Positions 54,201 to 64,000 of a stretch of DNA of 64,000 nt are shown here, in pieces (within the stretch, counting starts at the first letter, position 1; each line of letters starts with the position of its first letter). Under the pieces are notes generated by a model. The model worked only from the letters and a program-made list of their open reading frames with translations. It did not search any database and was not told the origin of the DNA. Location: contig JAKZAN010000005.1 of the NCBI GenBank assembly GCA_023053545.1, forward strand, positions 10,106,001 through 10,170,000, read 5' to 3'. A program made the position numbers and the translations under genes. This DNA comes from Lepidurus packardi. Its lineage: Eukaryota > Arthropoda > Branchiopoda > Notostraca > Triopsidae.

Positions 54201-56796
54201 GCTCGAACGCTTGGTCGCACTGGAAGTTGGACGCTTGTTTCCTGACACCCATGCCAAATGCAAGGATATGAACGATTTCGCAGGAAGTAGTGCGGTATTG
54301 AGGGCCCTTGCAGACAATCAAACATGGAATTATTTACAACTGGAAGAATGCGCTGCGGTACTCAAGGAGCAGAACGAAACAGTCCCTCATGCTTTGGCGG
54401 CTACATTGTGGAACAGTGTGGTCATTCCTTATTTCCAAGGCGAAGTATCAGCAATTCCCATCTCTACCTTGGGTTCGATAGTCACCGGAGCCTCTGCAGA
54501 CCAATTGCGGTCTCTCATCCAAAGTAATAGCATTGCTTCTCCTAAAACAGCGCAAACCATATTACCTGAATGGATTACGTACGATTGGACCCAGGATCAA
54601 GCTAGAGTGCTACTGGACCATCTTCTCGCTGAAGAGAGACCTATATCTGACTTACTAAGCAATGCAGGAACTCTAATTTGCGCATTAACCAAGGAAGATA
54701 TCACGAGAATGCAAATCACGCAAAATGTTTGGAGGTAAAAACAGAAATAATAATTTCCTTAAAATTCTAAAATTTCTTATCTAATGCTTATCGGATCTCA
54801 TTGTACAGTAACGTGGTCTTTGAAGTGTTCGACAAGACAAAAACATGCGGAGCAAGCGAAAAACGGTTTTTACTGGATCACGTCCTCTCAAGGGAATCCT
54901 GGACGTACGTTACAGTTCAAGATATGGCTTACTACCGCTACTTGTGGACAGCGGTTCCTATCGATCAGTGGCATCTTATTCCCCCAACTTCTATGGCTGG
55001 ACTAAGTGCTGACGTCATTGAAGCTATGCCTCTTGAAACACTCGAGGTACGTCTGTTTGGTTCCTTGATTAAGTTTTCTTCTAGGGTTTAGCTAATTCGT
55101 AATAATGCATTTTCTTCAAAAGCTCTGGACCGAGGAACGGATAACACACTTGGGAGATTTGGAGAAGAAAGCATACTATAAGAAACTAGGCATTCTCTAC
55201 GACCTTCAACCGTGTTTATCAAAACCAACATGGATGGCTGAAACCGTTTTCAGCACTAGTCACACGCCAAAATTGCCAGCTCCTACGCAAGCCATCGATT
55301 ACGACTATGAGGTCGTAAGCTTGCCTCACGAATCTTCTGATTCAAATGAAACTTTACAGCAGGAAGCAAGTGCTTCCTCATCTGCCTTACCCCAACCCGA
55401 ATCGGAAATCCTATCTTCTTCTGGCCCAGGTGTAGAGCCAGACTTCTCAGCTCCCCGAGCAACTGATTCCGAAGACTACTACGATGAATCCTTATCTCAA
55501 GAATCGTCTATGCCAGACAAAAATGACGAAAGTCAATCTCAACCAGATAAAGTTTCTACATTAAGTGGCACATCCCAAGAAGACGCTAAATTAACAACTT
55601 CTTCCTCAACTGCCATACCTGAACTTGAATCTGACGTTCTCTTGACTTCTGGCCTTGACGTCACGACAAACCTCCCAGCTCCTACGCAAGCCATTGATTA
55701 CGACTACGAGGTCGTAAGCTTGCCTGACGAGTTTTCAGATTCCAATGTAACTTCAGAGCAAGAAGCAAGATTAGCAAGTGCTTCCTCATCTGCCTTACCC
55801 CAACCCGAATCAGAAATCCCGTCTGCTTCTGGCCCAGGTGTAGAGCCAGCTTTTTCAACTACCCGAGCAACTGATTCCGAAGACTACTACGATGAATCCT
55901 TATCTCAAGAATCGTCTATGCCAGACAAAAATCAATCTCAACCAGATAAAGTTTATACATCAAGTGACACATCACAAGAAGACGCTAAATTAATAACTTC
56001 TTCCTCATCTGCCATTCCTGAACTTGAATCTGACGTTCTCTTGACTTCTGGCCTTAACGTCACGACAAACTTCCCAGCTCCTACGCAAGCCATTGATTAC
56101 GACTACGAGGTCGTAAGCTTGCCTGACGAATTTTCAGATTCCAATGTAACTTCAGAGCAAGACGCAAGATTAGCAAGTGCTTCCTCATCTGCCTTACCCC
56201 AACCCGAATCGGAAATCCTATCTTCTTCTGGCCCAGGCGTAGAGCCAAAATTCTCAGCTACGCAAGCAACTGATTCTGAAGACTACTACGATGAATCTTT
56301 ATCTCAAGAATCGGCTCTGCCAGACGAAAATTCCGGGGAGCCGGGTTTCACAACAGGTAGTCCAGGAAGCGCTTCGGAAGGTTCCACCAGAGACGAGTCA
56401 GAATCCAGTGACAAAGGAACGGAATACGACTACAACTTCAACGTAACTTCGGAAGAAGGCACCACCGAATCTCTATCTCAAGACACTGGAATCGACACAT
56501 TAAATCCTTCTGCTGCCCCGACAGCATCCGAATCCACACTGCCTACTGACGACGAATATGGAGTTATCCAGGTAACGAAACCTTTATGTGAACGGACAGC
56601 ATTGGCTCCTGCCGTTCATGAAGTCACAATCTCTTACCGCGACCCCGACACTAACAAAACGATGACAATCAAAGCTTTAGATCCCGTTTTGTACTACAAG
56701 GGAGATTTATGTAACGTAAACTGCCCATCCGCGGTACAAATACCTCAAGAAGAATGGGACTGCATTCCTCATTCCACGGAACTGAATTTCACCTAA
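48213..56796 (+). CDS. giant secreted mesothelin/stereocilin-like protein
   Basis: Fourteen exons: 48213-48258, 48508-48763, 48869-48992, 49088-49290, 49367-49526, 49595-51825, 51881-52203, 52278-52392, 52459-52747, 52804-52916, 52986-53975, 54030-54734, 54809-55046, 55123-56796; 2,488 aa, every phase closing. The first splice creates a signal peptide (hydrophobic YILVTFMLQFSLLPAQ, likely cut after AQ). Residues about 30-1930 are Leu-rich helical repeats with recurring 'LTPE..HAL..I' and 'LS..QL..L' segments, paired Cys and many N-x-S/T sites, in the style of mesothelin, otoancorin and stereocilin. Residues about 1983-2340 are acidic tandem repeats; a Cys-bearing end domain follows (CNVNCPSAVQIP). 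No transmembrane segment is seen. Probably an extracellular or cuticle/apical-matrix protein. Weak spots: donors at 49527 and 52204 are non-consensus. Confidence 0.75.
48344..48546 (+). repeat. tandem duplication over exon 2 start
   Basis: Two direct copies of about 100 bp (48344-48443 and 48446-48546). The second holds the working acceptor (CTCTTTTAG) and the start of exon 2. The first has lost the AG (CTCTTTTGTCACC) and has an in-frame stop where the real exon encodes Gln, so it is a dead exon copy inside intron 1. Confidence 0.8.
55276..56340 (+). repeat. 133-residue coding tandem repeat, 2.7 copies
   Basis: The unit opens with PAPTQAIDYDYEVVSLP at 55276, 55675 and 56074, an exact 399-bp period. 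Each unit also holds SALPQPESEI, GPGVEP and TDSEDYYDESLSQES. Nucleotide identity between copies is high, so the duplications are fairly recent. The Tyr residues sit in strongly acidic surroundings, as in tyrosine-sulfation sites. The third copy ends early. Confidence 0.9.
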
Positions 56797-56957
56797 CCTG
56801 TCACTTCAAAAGTGAAAGTATGCATTAACTTCTTGCTGTAGAAAAATTCTGTGATTTGTAAGGCCATTCAATACATCATAACTTTCTCGTTGAAAACTCA
56901 TTCTCGTTTACATTATAACAGCTTGTATGCATTGAATTCGATGTTTCATAGGATGAC

Positions 56958-59249
56958 TCATTTGCCTGCCTTGAACCACTTTGGAGCTTGTGCTGTGGGC
57001 GAATGAGCTGCTCTCTTTTGACCATTTTGGGATGCAACGGCAGAGGTCTGTGTGTTAAGAGCTGGCTCAACCGTGCTGTTCCTTAGACTCTCTTGCCTAA
57101 GGAATCTGCGTGAGATCGGTATTCTCGGCTAAGTAATTAGAGAAAGATTCCTACCTTAATCGCGCTGCTTCTTTGAGCACAGCGCGAGCTGTAGATACGT
57201 TCTCAAGTGTAGATTCTTTCATAAAAGGTGCAGTTTCGTTGTCCGGAAACCCAATATATACCACAGCCGAAGGGAACAACTGTGCATCTAGTAATGTATC
57301 ACTTGTGACTAGATGTTGCTTAGGAGGCGTGGTATCTGCAACCGAGAAAAGTGTTTACAATACAGGTTCTACCAAGTAAAACGATTGGCTGTAATGAAAA
57401 CCTACACAAAACAAAGTCCAAGTCTTCTCTCAAATGCTGTTGGATAAAAGACCGTACAGTGTCGACGGTATCGCTTGGCTTGAAGGCGGCATGTAGAACG
57501 AAACGATCCGGGAAGACGCATTTTAGGACTGCTTGGCGATATCGGTTTAGTCGTTCCAACTTCTGCATTTCTGCGCGTAATGCTCGTTGCTCGGCTGTTT
57601 GGATAGGCGCGTCTAGCAATTCCTCGAGTTCACGACGACGATCGCGTTGCAATTTGATTGCATCATCTATAGTCAAGTCGAAGAAGTTCGTGGGCAAATC
57701 ATCTCCAAGCTTTTCGTATGAAGCTAACGTAGGGTCATCCAGACTGTACAACAAACCGCCACAGCTGCCCAGCTATTATTAAACAAATAAATAAATTTTA
57801 AACACGATTTCAGACGAAATTTAATAGAAACCAGTTTTTCGAATCTTTTTGAATTATTCAATAATTATGTCTTTTATGATCAGCTATGATCTTTTATGAT
57901 CGATTATGATCTATTGTTGTTTACAGTGATATTATGATTAGCTATCTATTCTAATATTATACTATTATAATATAAAAAATATAATCTTTTCTTTTATAAA
58001 AGAGTATAGTTACTGGACTGAGGACATCATTGCTTTCGTCTTCAACAGGCTGTGTAGATTCTTCACAAGCCACAGATGATGTAGTTTCTACGCTGGTTAT
58101 TTCTTCGAACGTTTCTTTGGCTTCGGTAGCAGCTTCGAATGAGCTTTCAACTCGCGGTTCTAACTTCATGGTCGTGCACGAATCTTCCTTTGAGAGCTTT
58201 GAATTTTCAACTGCCCTCAACTTTTCAAAAGACTCGACTTGGATGTTCTCGGAATTAGGTAATTTAATGTTTTCTTCGGGTACAGCATTCTCAATTTGGG
58301 GTAATTCTTTCTTAGGTTCTTCTTTCTTGGCTAGCATACCACCCACGTGCATCTGCTCTCGCGATGATTCCGAGTTTCGACTAACCAACCTACATAAAAA
58401 TAAAACAAATTACAGCATTTAGTAAATTAAAAGCCTATTAGAACTCGAACTGAATAATAAGAAAACTGTACACACATCCTACTTTAATTCTTCAACAAAA
58501 TGTAAAGAACAGAGAGAAAAAGATGATGTACCGTAGAACTGCCTTCCCGCATGTTATGCCTAACTGCTTCAATGTCGTTGATTCCAAAGCTTCTTGACCC
58601 GCAATTTCCCTTTGCATATACACGCACACAGGAACAGTATCATTACTGGCCCATAACTTTTTGCCAGACTTTTCCTCCGTAAGGTGAATTATTTGCGCAA
58701 GCGTAGCTATTAATTATAAAGCCCACAAATGACAGCTGATAAAAAAAGTTGCGTTAGGTAATGTACTTTCTGGCGGGAAATCTTGGACGTGACGCTGACC
58801 TTCTACATCCTGTACAGCTAGCGTTACTTGGGAGGACTGTCTGGCACGTGTGACTGGAACTAGTTCTAACTGGGCATTATTCGGTAAGCCGCAATAGCGA
58901 ACGGTGGAAGTTACATCCAAAATCGTCCGGTGGTGTCTAAAATATAAAAAAATAAGTGACAATTCCCATATCAGACAATATTGTTAATGTCTATCGTTTT
59001 GGCACAGCAACTTTTCAGATTTTATAGGAGCTGGCTTACTTTAAATCGAAATCAGCTGAAGACAATTTTTGTTTCTCACAGACATCTTCCAAAACCTGGT
59101 AGAAGTAATAAGTAAACAAAATGATTAAAGAGACGCTTTGAGAATGTAAATAAGTTTAGCAGTTATACTACCTTAAGAACTGTGGTTCCAGGAGTTACTT
59201 TCACCGTTTGCCGACGACCTCCAGGACATAGAACGTTTAGCGAGTTCAT
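56958..59249 (-). CDS. ASPSCR1: ASPSCR1/TUG UBX-domain vesicle tether
   Basis: Eight exons (minus order): 59249-59172, 59095-59040, 58936-58767, 58706-58532, 58389-58014, 57772-57406, 57335-57155, 57096-56958; 513 aa (human 553). N-terminal ubiquitin-like domain (GGRRQTVKVTPGTTVLKVLE, YCGLPNNAQLELVPV), a second Ub-like region (TVPVCVYMQREIAGQEALES), an acidic linker, DLPTNFFDLTIDDA, a UBX domain (FPDRFVLHAAFKPSDTVD, TTPPK, AQLFPSAVVYIG) and the conserved tail KWFKAGK. In mammals TUG retains GLUT4 storage vesicles and binds p97/VCP. Convergent with the giant secreted-protein gene, 161 bp between stops. Confidence 0.94.
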
Positions 59250-61565
59250 TTAGAAATAGTGCTATGTAGATGTGTTTTCTGAAAGCCGCTGCAGGGCCTT
59301 GACAAGAATTCCAAGTTGAATTAGTAACGCAGTATGAATGCCAAATGCTTACAAAACAAAAACGCACTAAAATACTACAAATCTTTTCGCTGGACGTAAA
59401 CAAATTAGTTTGTTTCGTAAGGCACGAAACAGACGTAACTTTTGAGCAACAGACTAGTGCAGTTCGTAACAAACTAATCTTTGGAAAATTGCCCAATATT
59501 TTCCGCAAGTTTACTATTAACAAGAAGGGCTGAAGTATCAAGTTCTCTAAAGGCTTTTTCATTATCCGAATTCTTTCAAGCTGCTAGTTCGGAAGTTCAT
59601 TATGTCTCCCAGTAAGAAATGATTGTAAATAAGATTAATTCAAACAGTTATTCGGGAAATATTTGTGTGGGGAATACTTTTATGAAGAAGTATTTATGAA
59701 TGCTACCGTAGCGATTAAGTTGTAAAACAGCTTAAGTTTATTTACTCACTTCTATTACTGTAATTAGCCGAGGCCAGTTCAACATTAACATATTATAATA
59801 TTACATTTTTTAATATAATATATTATACTATATATTATATTAAATAAGATGATTATCAATATTATTGATAATCATCTTGCTTTATTAATATTTATTGACT
59901 GTTATTGACAACCAATAACAATTTTAATGTGAACTGTAATCTATATTCCAGAATAAATTATGCTAGAATATAGATTGCAATTCAAATAATAATTCATCTG
60001 TTGCAACAAAAGATAATTCGCCTCTTAATCTGTGGTTATTATGCCATAATAACCACAGACGAAGATAGGAATTATAGTTGTTTTTAATCTTACGTGTTTT
60101 GCGCGAACACACTCAAAATCGTAAACACCAGGATAGTCGGGGCGTGGCCAATACAGACATCTCATTCGCTTTCACGCTGGGTGCCGCCACAGGAAACCAA
60201 AAAAAACATAGAGGTAGACAGAGAGAACATTGAACCCTATCCTTATGGACCTTTTGTGACGACGTTTCGAAGCCGTATGCCAATCCCCAGAGAGACAATG
60301 GGTTGGCGGAAGAGCTTGGCCAACGCCTTTCTCGCAGCGGGAAACTTAGAAAATGTCACAGAGGTATACTGATCACTGTCTTAACCGATTTTGAACATGG
60401 TCTCAACAGCTAATCAGCTATCGGTTTCCCTTCCTTCATCGGTTCCATTCGACAATTCCCTCCTTTTCCACTTTTTTGTTGGTCACGGTCCTTTAAAGGG
60501 GGGGTAAGGTTTCAAAAGGAAGAAATATATGTTATAGGAGAGACCAAACTACATGTTCTGGCTGAATCCTTGGTCAATTATGCATATTAACCGAGCAATT
60601 AATTATTTAGCGGTTTAAGCCCCTTTCTTCCAAATTTCAAATTTTCCTATCGTTACAACACAGGGGGACAGTTGGCCGGAGAGCTAGCTTCTTTTATCTA
60701 TTAGCGCATTCAAAGTCGGACCTTCGATTCATACGGGCGGCGCCATTACCTTTCTTTTGAGTGCTAAAACAAGTCTCTAGGTGCTTTGGTTAATTTACAA
60801 GCTTGATCACAACAAAATGACTTTTTCTTCGCGCCACGACTTGCGGGCTCAGCTGAATGCGATACATCGAGCGTTACCCGCATAATCGGAACCGCCCTGT
60901 GCGGTCCCATTGCCAGGGGATGGCTCTCAAGTGCGAAGCCGACCCAAAACTTCCCTAAAGGCTCTCAGGCACAGGTCTTGGCCCGGCAGGATGGCGATCG
61001 CGCGATGGCGCGAGCCCCTTTAAGCAGCCAAGTTCTCTCTGTCTACCTCTACGAAAAGAGCAAAAATAAAACCAATACCGGGAAGGGCGGAAATCCACCT
61101 AATATGACAAGTTGCTTGTTAAGCCATCGGAGCTTATTAAAAATGGTGACTAATAAATCCTTCAACGTTGTATTTAGACCGTAAACGAGAAAAGGGTGTA
61201 TGAAGCCGGGAAGACGAGAAAATTGTACTTTCTATAAATTTGTTAACAAGCAAAAGCGTAGGGGAGAATTCTAGAAATTTATCATAGAGAGGATATAGAT
61301 TCTGTTTGTCAGGCAATAGAAATAAGAGTTCTTTCAGGTGTCAAAGCACCACACAAAAAAATCCACAACTGAGTGAATAGCGACTAAAACGGGCGCCTGC
61401 GTTGTAACCACAAAAGGAATTTTGGCTTAAAGGACGCATGCTTCCGGAGACGTCCTATTGATTCTCAAGAAGGCAGGAACAAGTCCCTGGAATGATCTAC
61501 AACTTCTCCTGAGTACAGAGTTGTTGCCGTGTAGAATTATCAGTAGCGATCCGAAAAAGGAGGCC
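59250..61565. other. intergenic region with hairpin cluster
   Basis: No gene is firmly supported. A 92-codon open frame at 60094-60372 ends near a donor-like GAG|GTATAC, but I could not connect it to any exon. A cluster of perfect hairpins occupies 59811-60059. Confidence 0.4.
59811..60059. repeat. series of perfect inverted repeats
   Basis: Four perfect stem-loops in 250 bp: 59811-59842 (12-bp arms), 59846-59878 (15-bp arms AAGATGATTATCAAT/ATTGATAATCATCTT, 3-nt loop), 59938-59976 (11-bp arms), 60029-60059 (15-bp arms TCTGTGGTTATTATG/CATAATAACCACAGA, 1-nt loop). The arms are unrelated to each other, so this is not one repeated hairpin. The last two are not simple AT runs. Confidence 0.85.
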
Positions 61566-63030
61566 ATGATGCAGAGTGCTGTTGGGCCGGGTTCCCCAGC
61601 CTTAGACGATCCTCCATTATTGGATTTCCAAAGTGCAACGTTATCACTCCATACTCAACCAGGTTCGTCCCACCAACGTAGACGTTCCAGTACCCCGGAA
61701 TCGAAAACAGGTACATTTGTTAAAATAAAATCGGTAGTAAAACCCGGGTCGCTAAATGAAATTGGTGAAACATAATTAGGTATGGAAGGACCATTTCTGG
61801 GTAGTCATTGGGCCAAAGGCTTCTTCAGTGCACGCGATTCACTCCTCCGCAAATGCCTGAAAGACGTACGTGAGCAGCTTCGCTTACCCGAACCGGAAGA
61901 AGGACAAGAGTTCTGGAAAGACGCTTGGCTTCTCACTATGTAAGCCTAAGCAAGCTTTACTAAAAACACGGTAGAAATTCTTCACAACTTTCCCAGGGTG
62001 GATCATTGGGACAATGAAAAAGAACGATTGTTGCTTATTACTCCTAATGAGTTGGTAATCGTTAAGTACGACTTCATTGTTCTGAAGATGGACAGCCACT
62101 TCCGACTCCCCTTATTGGCAATCAAGGAAGTATTAACTGGACCGTTAGTGTACCCTCCATTCTCCATCACTCCGTAAGCCTAATTGATCTGATCCTTGTT
62201 TTTTCTCTATATATCTACTTAACACTAAGCCCCTCACCTCTTTCTAGTCGACTACAGCAAGTAGCTAGTCATGTCACGTCATTGTTCAGGAGCGATCCGC
62301 TTCGACCGGATCATCGTGGTAAAAGCGCGATACGACTGCGTTGGGGATTACCTGGGTATCATCAACCTTCTTTGCCCGAGTTGTGGAACCCTTGGAGTCA
62401 ACATATTCCTTGGTTGACCCTCCTCTCTCACCCGTTGCTGACATGCAGCGGTAAATGAAAGAAAACATTAAGCGTTGCTCTAGCATTTTAAACCTTCTCA
62501 CCTTGGTTTGACCTACTTAGGAGAAAATCGAACGTTTTTCGACGTGGGACACTTTGGAGATCGCGTCCAAGAGATGTTGCGCGCGTCCATGGCTAACACT
62601 GACGAGAACCCTACCATATCTGCAGTAATATATCGGCAAGATCCTGTCGTTCAAGAAAGTTATGTCGGCTTGCCCTCTTTGTTTCACAACACCTCGCAAT
62701 TAGGCTTCTTCAAGGTCCGAGGTAAAGTGAGTTTCTAATTAACACAGTAGCAAGGGCACACCCCGTTGTCCCATCTTCGACTCTTTTTTTTCCGAGTACA
62801 TGTTGAAATTTAAGTCGCTGTGTGCCAATATAGTTATTTGCACTTGCCAAAGCTTCTCTTAATTGACCCACAAGTCGAAAAGAAAGTTTATATTTGTAAA
62901 TTAATAGATATTACAGCCAGCGATCCGTACTCATGACACGTACACAGCAAAGGGAATGCCTTCTTCGATATTGCACACAAGAACGGTTACCGCAAGAAAA
63001 TGCAATAGGTATGCCTTCCTTTTCGGTTAA
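61566..63030 (+). CDS. TPRG1L: TPRG1L (Mover)-like, hSac2-domain protein
   Basis: Six exons: 61566-61710, 61780-61939, 61997-62173, 62248-62450, 62521-62726, 62917-63030; 334 aa. The family signature is clear: FWKDAWLLTMVDHWDNEKER, ITPNELVIVKYDFI, LRLRWGLPGYHQP, LWNPWSQHIPW. Mammalian TPRG1L (Mover) is a peripheral synaptic-vesicle protein that tunes release probability. The start is the first of two adjacent ATGs. The last exon is uncertain: its frame was chosen by phase from the donor AAA|GTGAGT, but an alternative donor CGAG|GTAAAG would end the protein after a few residues. It is convergent with the sugar transporter, 115 bp between stops. Confidence 0.8.
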
Positions 63031-63145
63031 TTTACTAGAACCTAACAACTGGCTGGGACACCTAAAACGTGACCACCATAAAAACATCGATATTTTTACT
63101 TTTACCAATGATAAAATCTAGTTGTCTTAACGAGTACTAGGAATA

Positions 63146-64000
63146 CTACATAGGTGTCGCGACTGGTACCTCGTCTTCATCCCACTCTTCGTCTTCGGAA
63201 TCGTCGTGATAGATAGGGATTTGGCTAGGGTGAGACACAGAGAAGGTTGCAGCTGCGGCGGTGGTTGCAACTGTAGCCGCTAAAGTAATACTGTTTCGTC
63301 TCGAATTGGTCTTCTTGCCAGCATCTTCTATGTGTTGGATATCTGGTGCGTTATTGTTCATTTTATTCTTGGCGGTGAACATGCGCTCAATTTCTTCTAA
63401 GGTTTTACCCTTGGTCTCGGGTAAGAAGAAAAAGACGAAGAAAAGTGAAACGACGCAGCAGGCGGCGAAGAACCAGAAGGACCCGTGTTGTCCCATGCCT
63501 TTGTTCATTTCCGGGAAGGTTCGGACGACGATAAAGGTGCAAATGAGATTAAAGCAAGAGGAGATGGAACCCAAGAGATTGCGAAAGCGAGTCGGGAATA
63601 GTTCTCCCATAATCAGGAAGGGAACGTTGGAGTAGCCGGCTGAGTAGGCTATTACAAACACGATTAAAGACGTCAAGGGTAGCCAGCCAAGAGTGGCTTC
63701 AGCTTCACCGGTAGCCCAGACTGATTTGAGGTAAAAGAAGATGCCCATTGAGGTCAAGGAAATTGCCATTCCAGTACCAGAGACGAAGAGCAGCAGCCGG
63801 CGGCCAAAACGATCTACCAAGAAGGCGGCTGTGGCCGTGCAAACCACCTGGACAATACCCACAATGATGGTAGCAATTTTACGATCGATAGTACTGCCGG
63901 CCGATTGGAAAATAGACACAGTGTAATAAATGACTGCGTTGATTCCAGAGAATTGCTGGAAGAACATTAAACCCATGGACACCATCAATGGTTTCCACAC
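63146..64000 (-). CDS. Tret1-like facilitative sugar transporter (3' part)
   Basis: The reading frame runs off the right window edge, so only the C-terminal 284 residues are visible and the start is missing. MFS sugar-transporter marks: FFQQFSGINAVIYYTVSIF (TM7), DRFGRR, LIMGELFPTRFRNLLGS (TM10), and the closing PETKGKTLEEIE. The GLMFFQQFSGINAV...AGSTID pattern is typical of arthropod facilitated trehalose transporters (Tret1) and of SLC2A8-like proteins. The cytoplasmic tail is long, with Ala/Thr-rich and acidic segments. No intron interrupts this part. Confidence 0.92.
   Translation of the reverse strand: MWKPLMVSMGLMFFQQFSGINAVIYYTVSIFQSAGSTIDRKIATIIVGIVQVVCTATAAFLVDRFGRRLLLFVSGTGMAISLTSMGIFFYLKSVWATGEAEATLGWLPLTSLIVFVIAYSAGYSNVPFLIMGELFPTRFRNLLGSISSCFNLICTFIVVRTFPEMNKGMGQHGSFWFFAACCVVSLFFVFFFLPETKGKTLEEIERMFTAKNKMNNNAPDIQHIEDAGKKTNSRRNSITLAATVATTAAAATFSVSHPSQIPIYHDDSEDEEWDEDEVPVATPM

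Noticed and set aside
60094-60372. 92-codon plus-strand frame ending near a donor-like GAG|GTATAC
   Set aside because: No downstream exon could be joined in frame and the peptide resembles nothing known; kept only as a remark on the intergenic region.

Overview
The window is animal nuclear DNA. Nearly every gene is split by GT-AG introns, many of them only 45-80 bp. Intact metazoan families are present: an NKX6 homeobox gene, a bHLH factor, a PR/SET zinc-finger protein, CK1-alpha, COP1 and a peptide GPCR. An allatostatin-C-type receptor and a Tret1-like sugar transporter point to a protostome, probably a panarthropod with a compact genome. A tardigrade fits, but I cannot prove it from this sequence. 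I saw no rRNA, CRISPR array, operon or bacterial-type gene block, and no retrovirus-like or other capsid- or envelope-bearing element.

Layout, left to right: secreted heme peroxidase (-, 512-3794); STK19 (+, 5769-6806) tail-to-tail with a CPPED1-type phosphatase (-, 6851-8099); a TIR DNA element (8186-9093); CK1-alpha (+, 9789-11265) followed by an in-frame open extension; a Mesp/Sage-like bHLH (+, 12588-13975) tail-to-tail with eEF1A methyltransferase EEF1AKMT2 (-, 14056-14944); a possible small gene (+, 15115-15364); about 4.5 kb of noncoding DNA; NKX6 (-, 19869-21523, perhaps with an extra upstream coding exon); COP1 with an uninterrupted reading frame (+, 25376-27289); a PRDM-family factor (+, 29055-33991) with a MITE in its last intron; an allatostatin-C/somatostatin-type receptor (+, 36524-38359); about 3 kb holding a tRNA-like/SINE-like patch; ATP synthase subunit d (+, 41450-42161) tail-to-tail with a DDX5/DDX17 helicase (-, 42561-47453); a 2,488-residue secreted mesothelin/stereocilin-like protein (+, 48213-56796) tail-to-tail with ASPSCR1/TUG (-, 56958-59249); a run of perfect hairpins; TPRG1L (+, 61566-63030) tail-to-tail with the 3' part of a Tret1-like transporter (-, 63146-64000, cut by the window edge).

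I built exon models by hand from splice sites, reading phase and family homology. For each multi-exon model the summed coding length is a multiple of three. The strongest new-looking observations are: a pair of equal-length, in-phase tandem exons in the DDX5/17 helicase that look mutually exclusive and swap the motif IV region; an 88-codon in-frame extension after the UGA-C stop of CK1-alpha; the giant secreted protein with 133-residue acidic Tyr-rich tandem repeats and a decayed duplicate of its second exon; an in-phase candidate upstream exon for NKX6; and a cluster of perfect hairpins at 59811-60059.

The genes are mostly unrelated housekeeping and developmental functions. Five convergent pairs have stop codons only 44-399 bp apart, so 3' UTR overlap is likely. 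The right end groups ASPSCR1/TUG (GLUT4-vesicle tether in mammals), TPRG1L (synaptic-vesicle protein in mammals) and an SLC2-type sugar transporter; any functional link there is only an inference.
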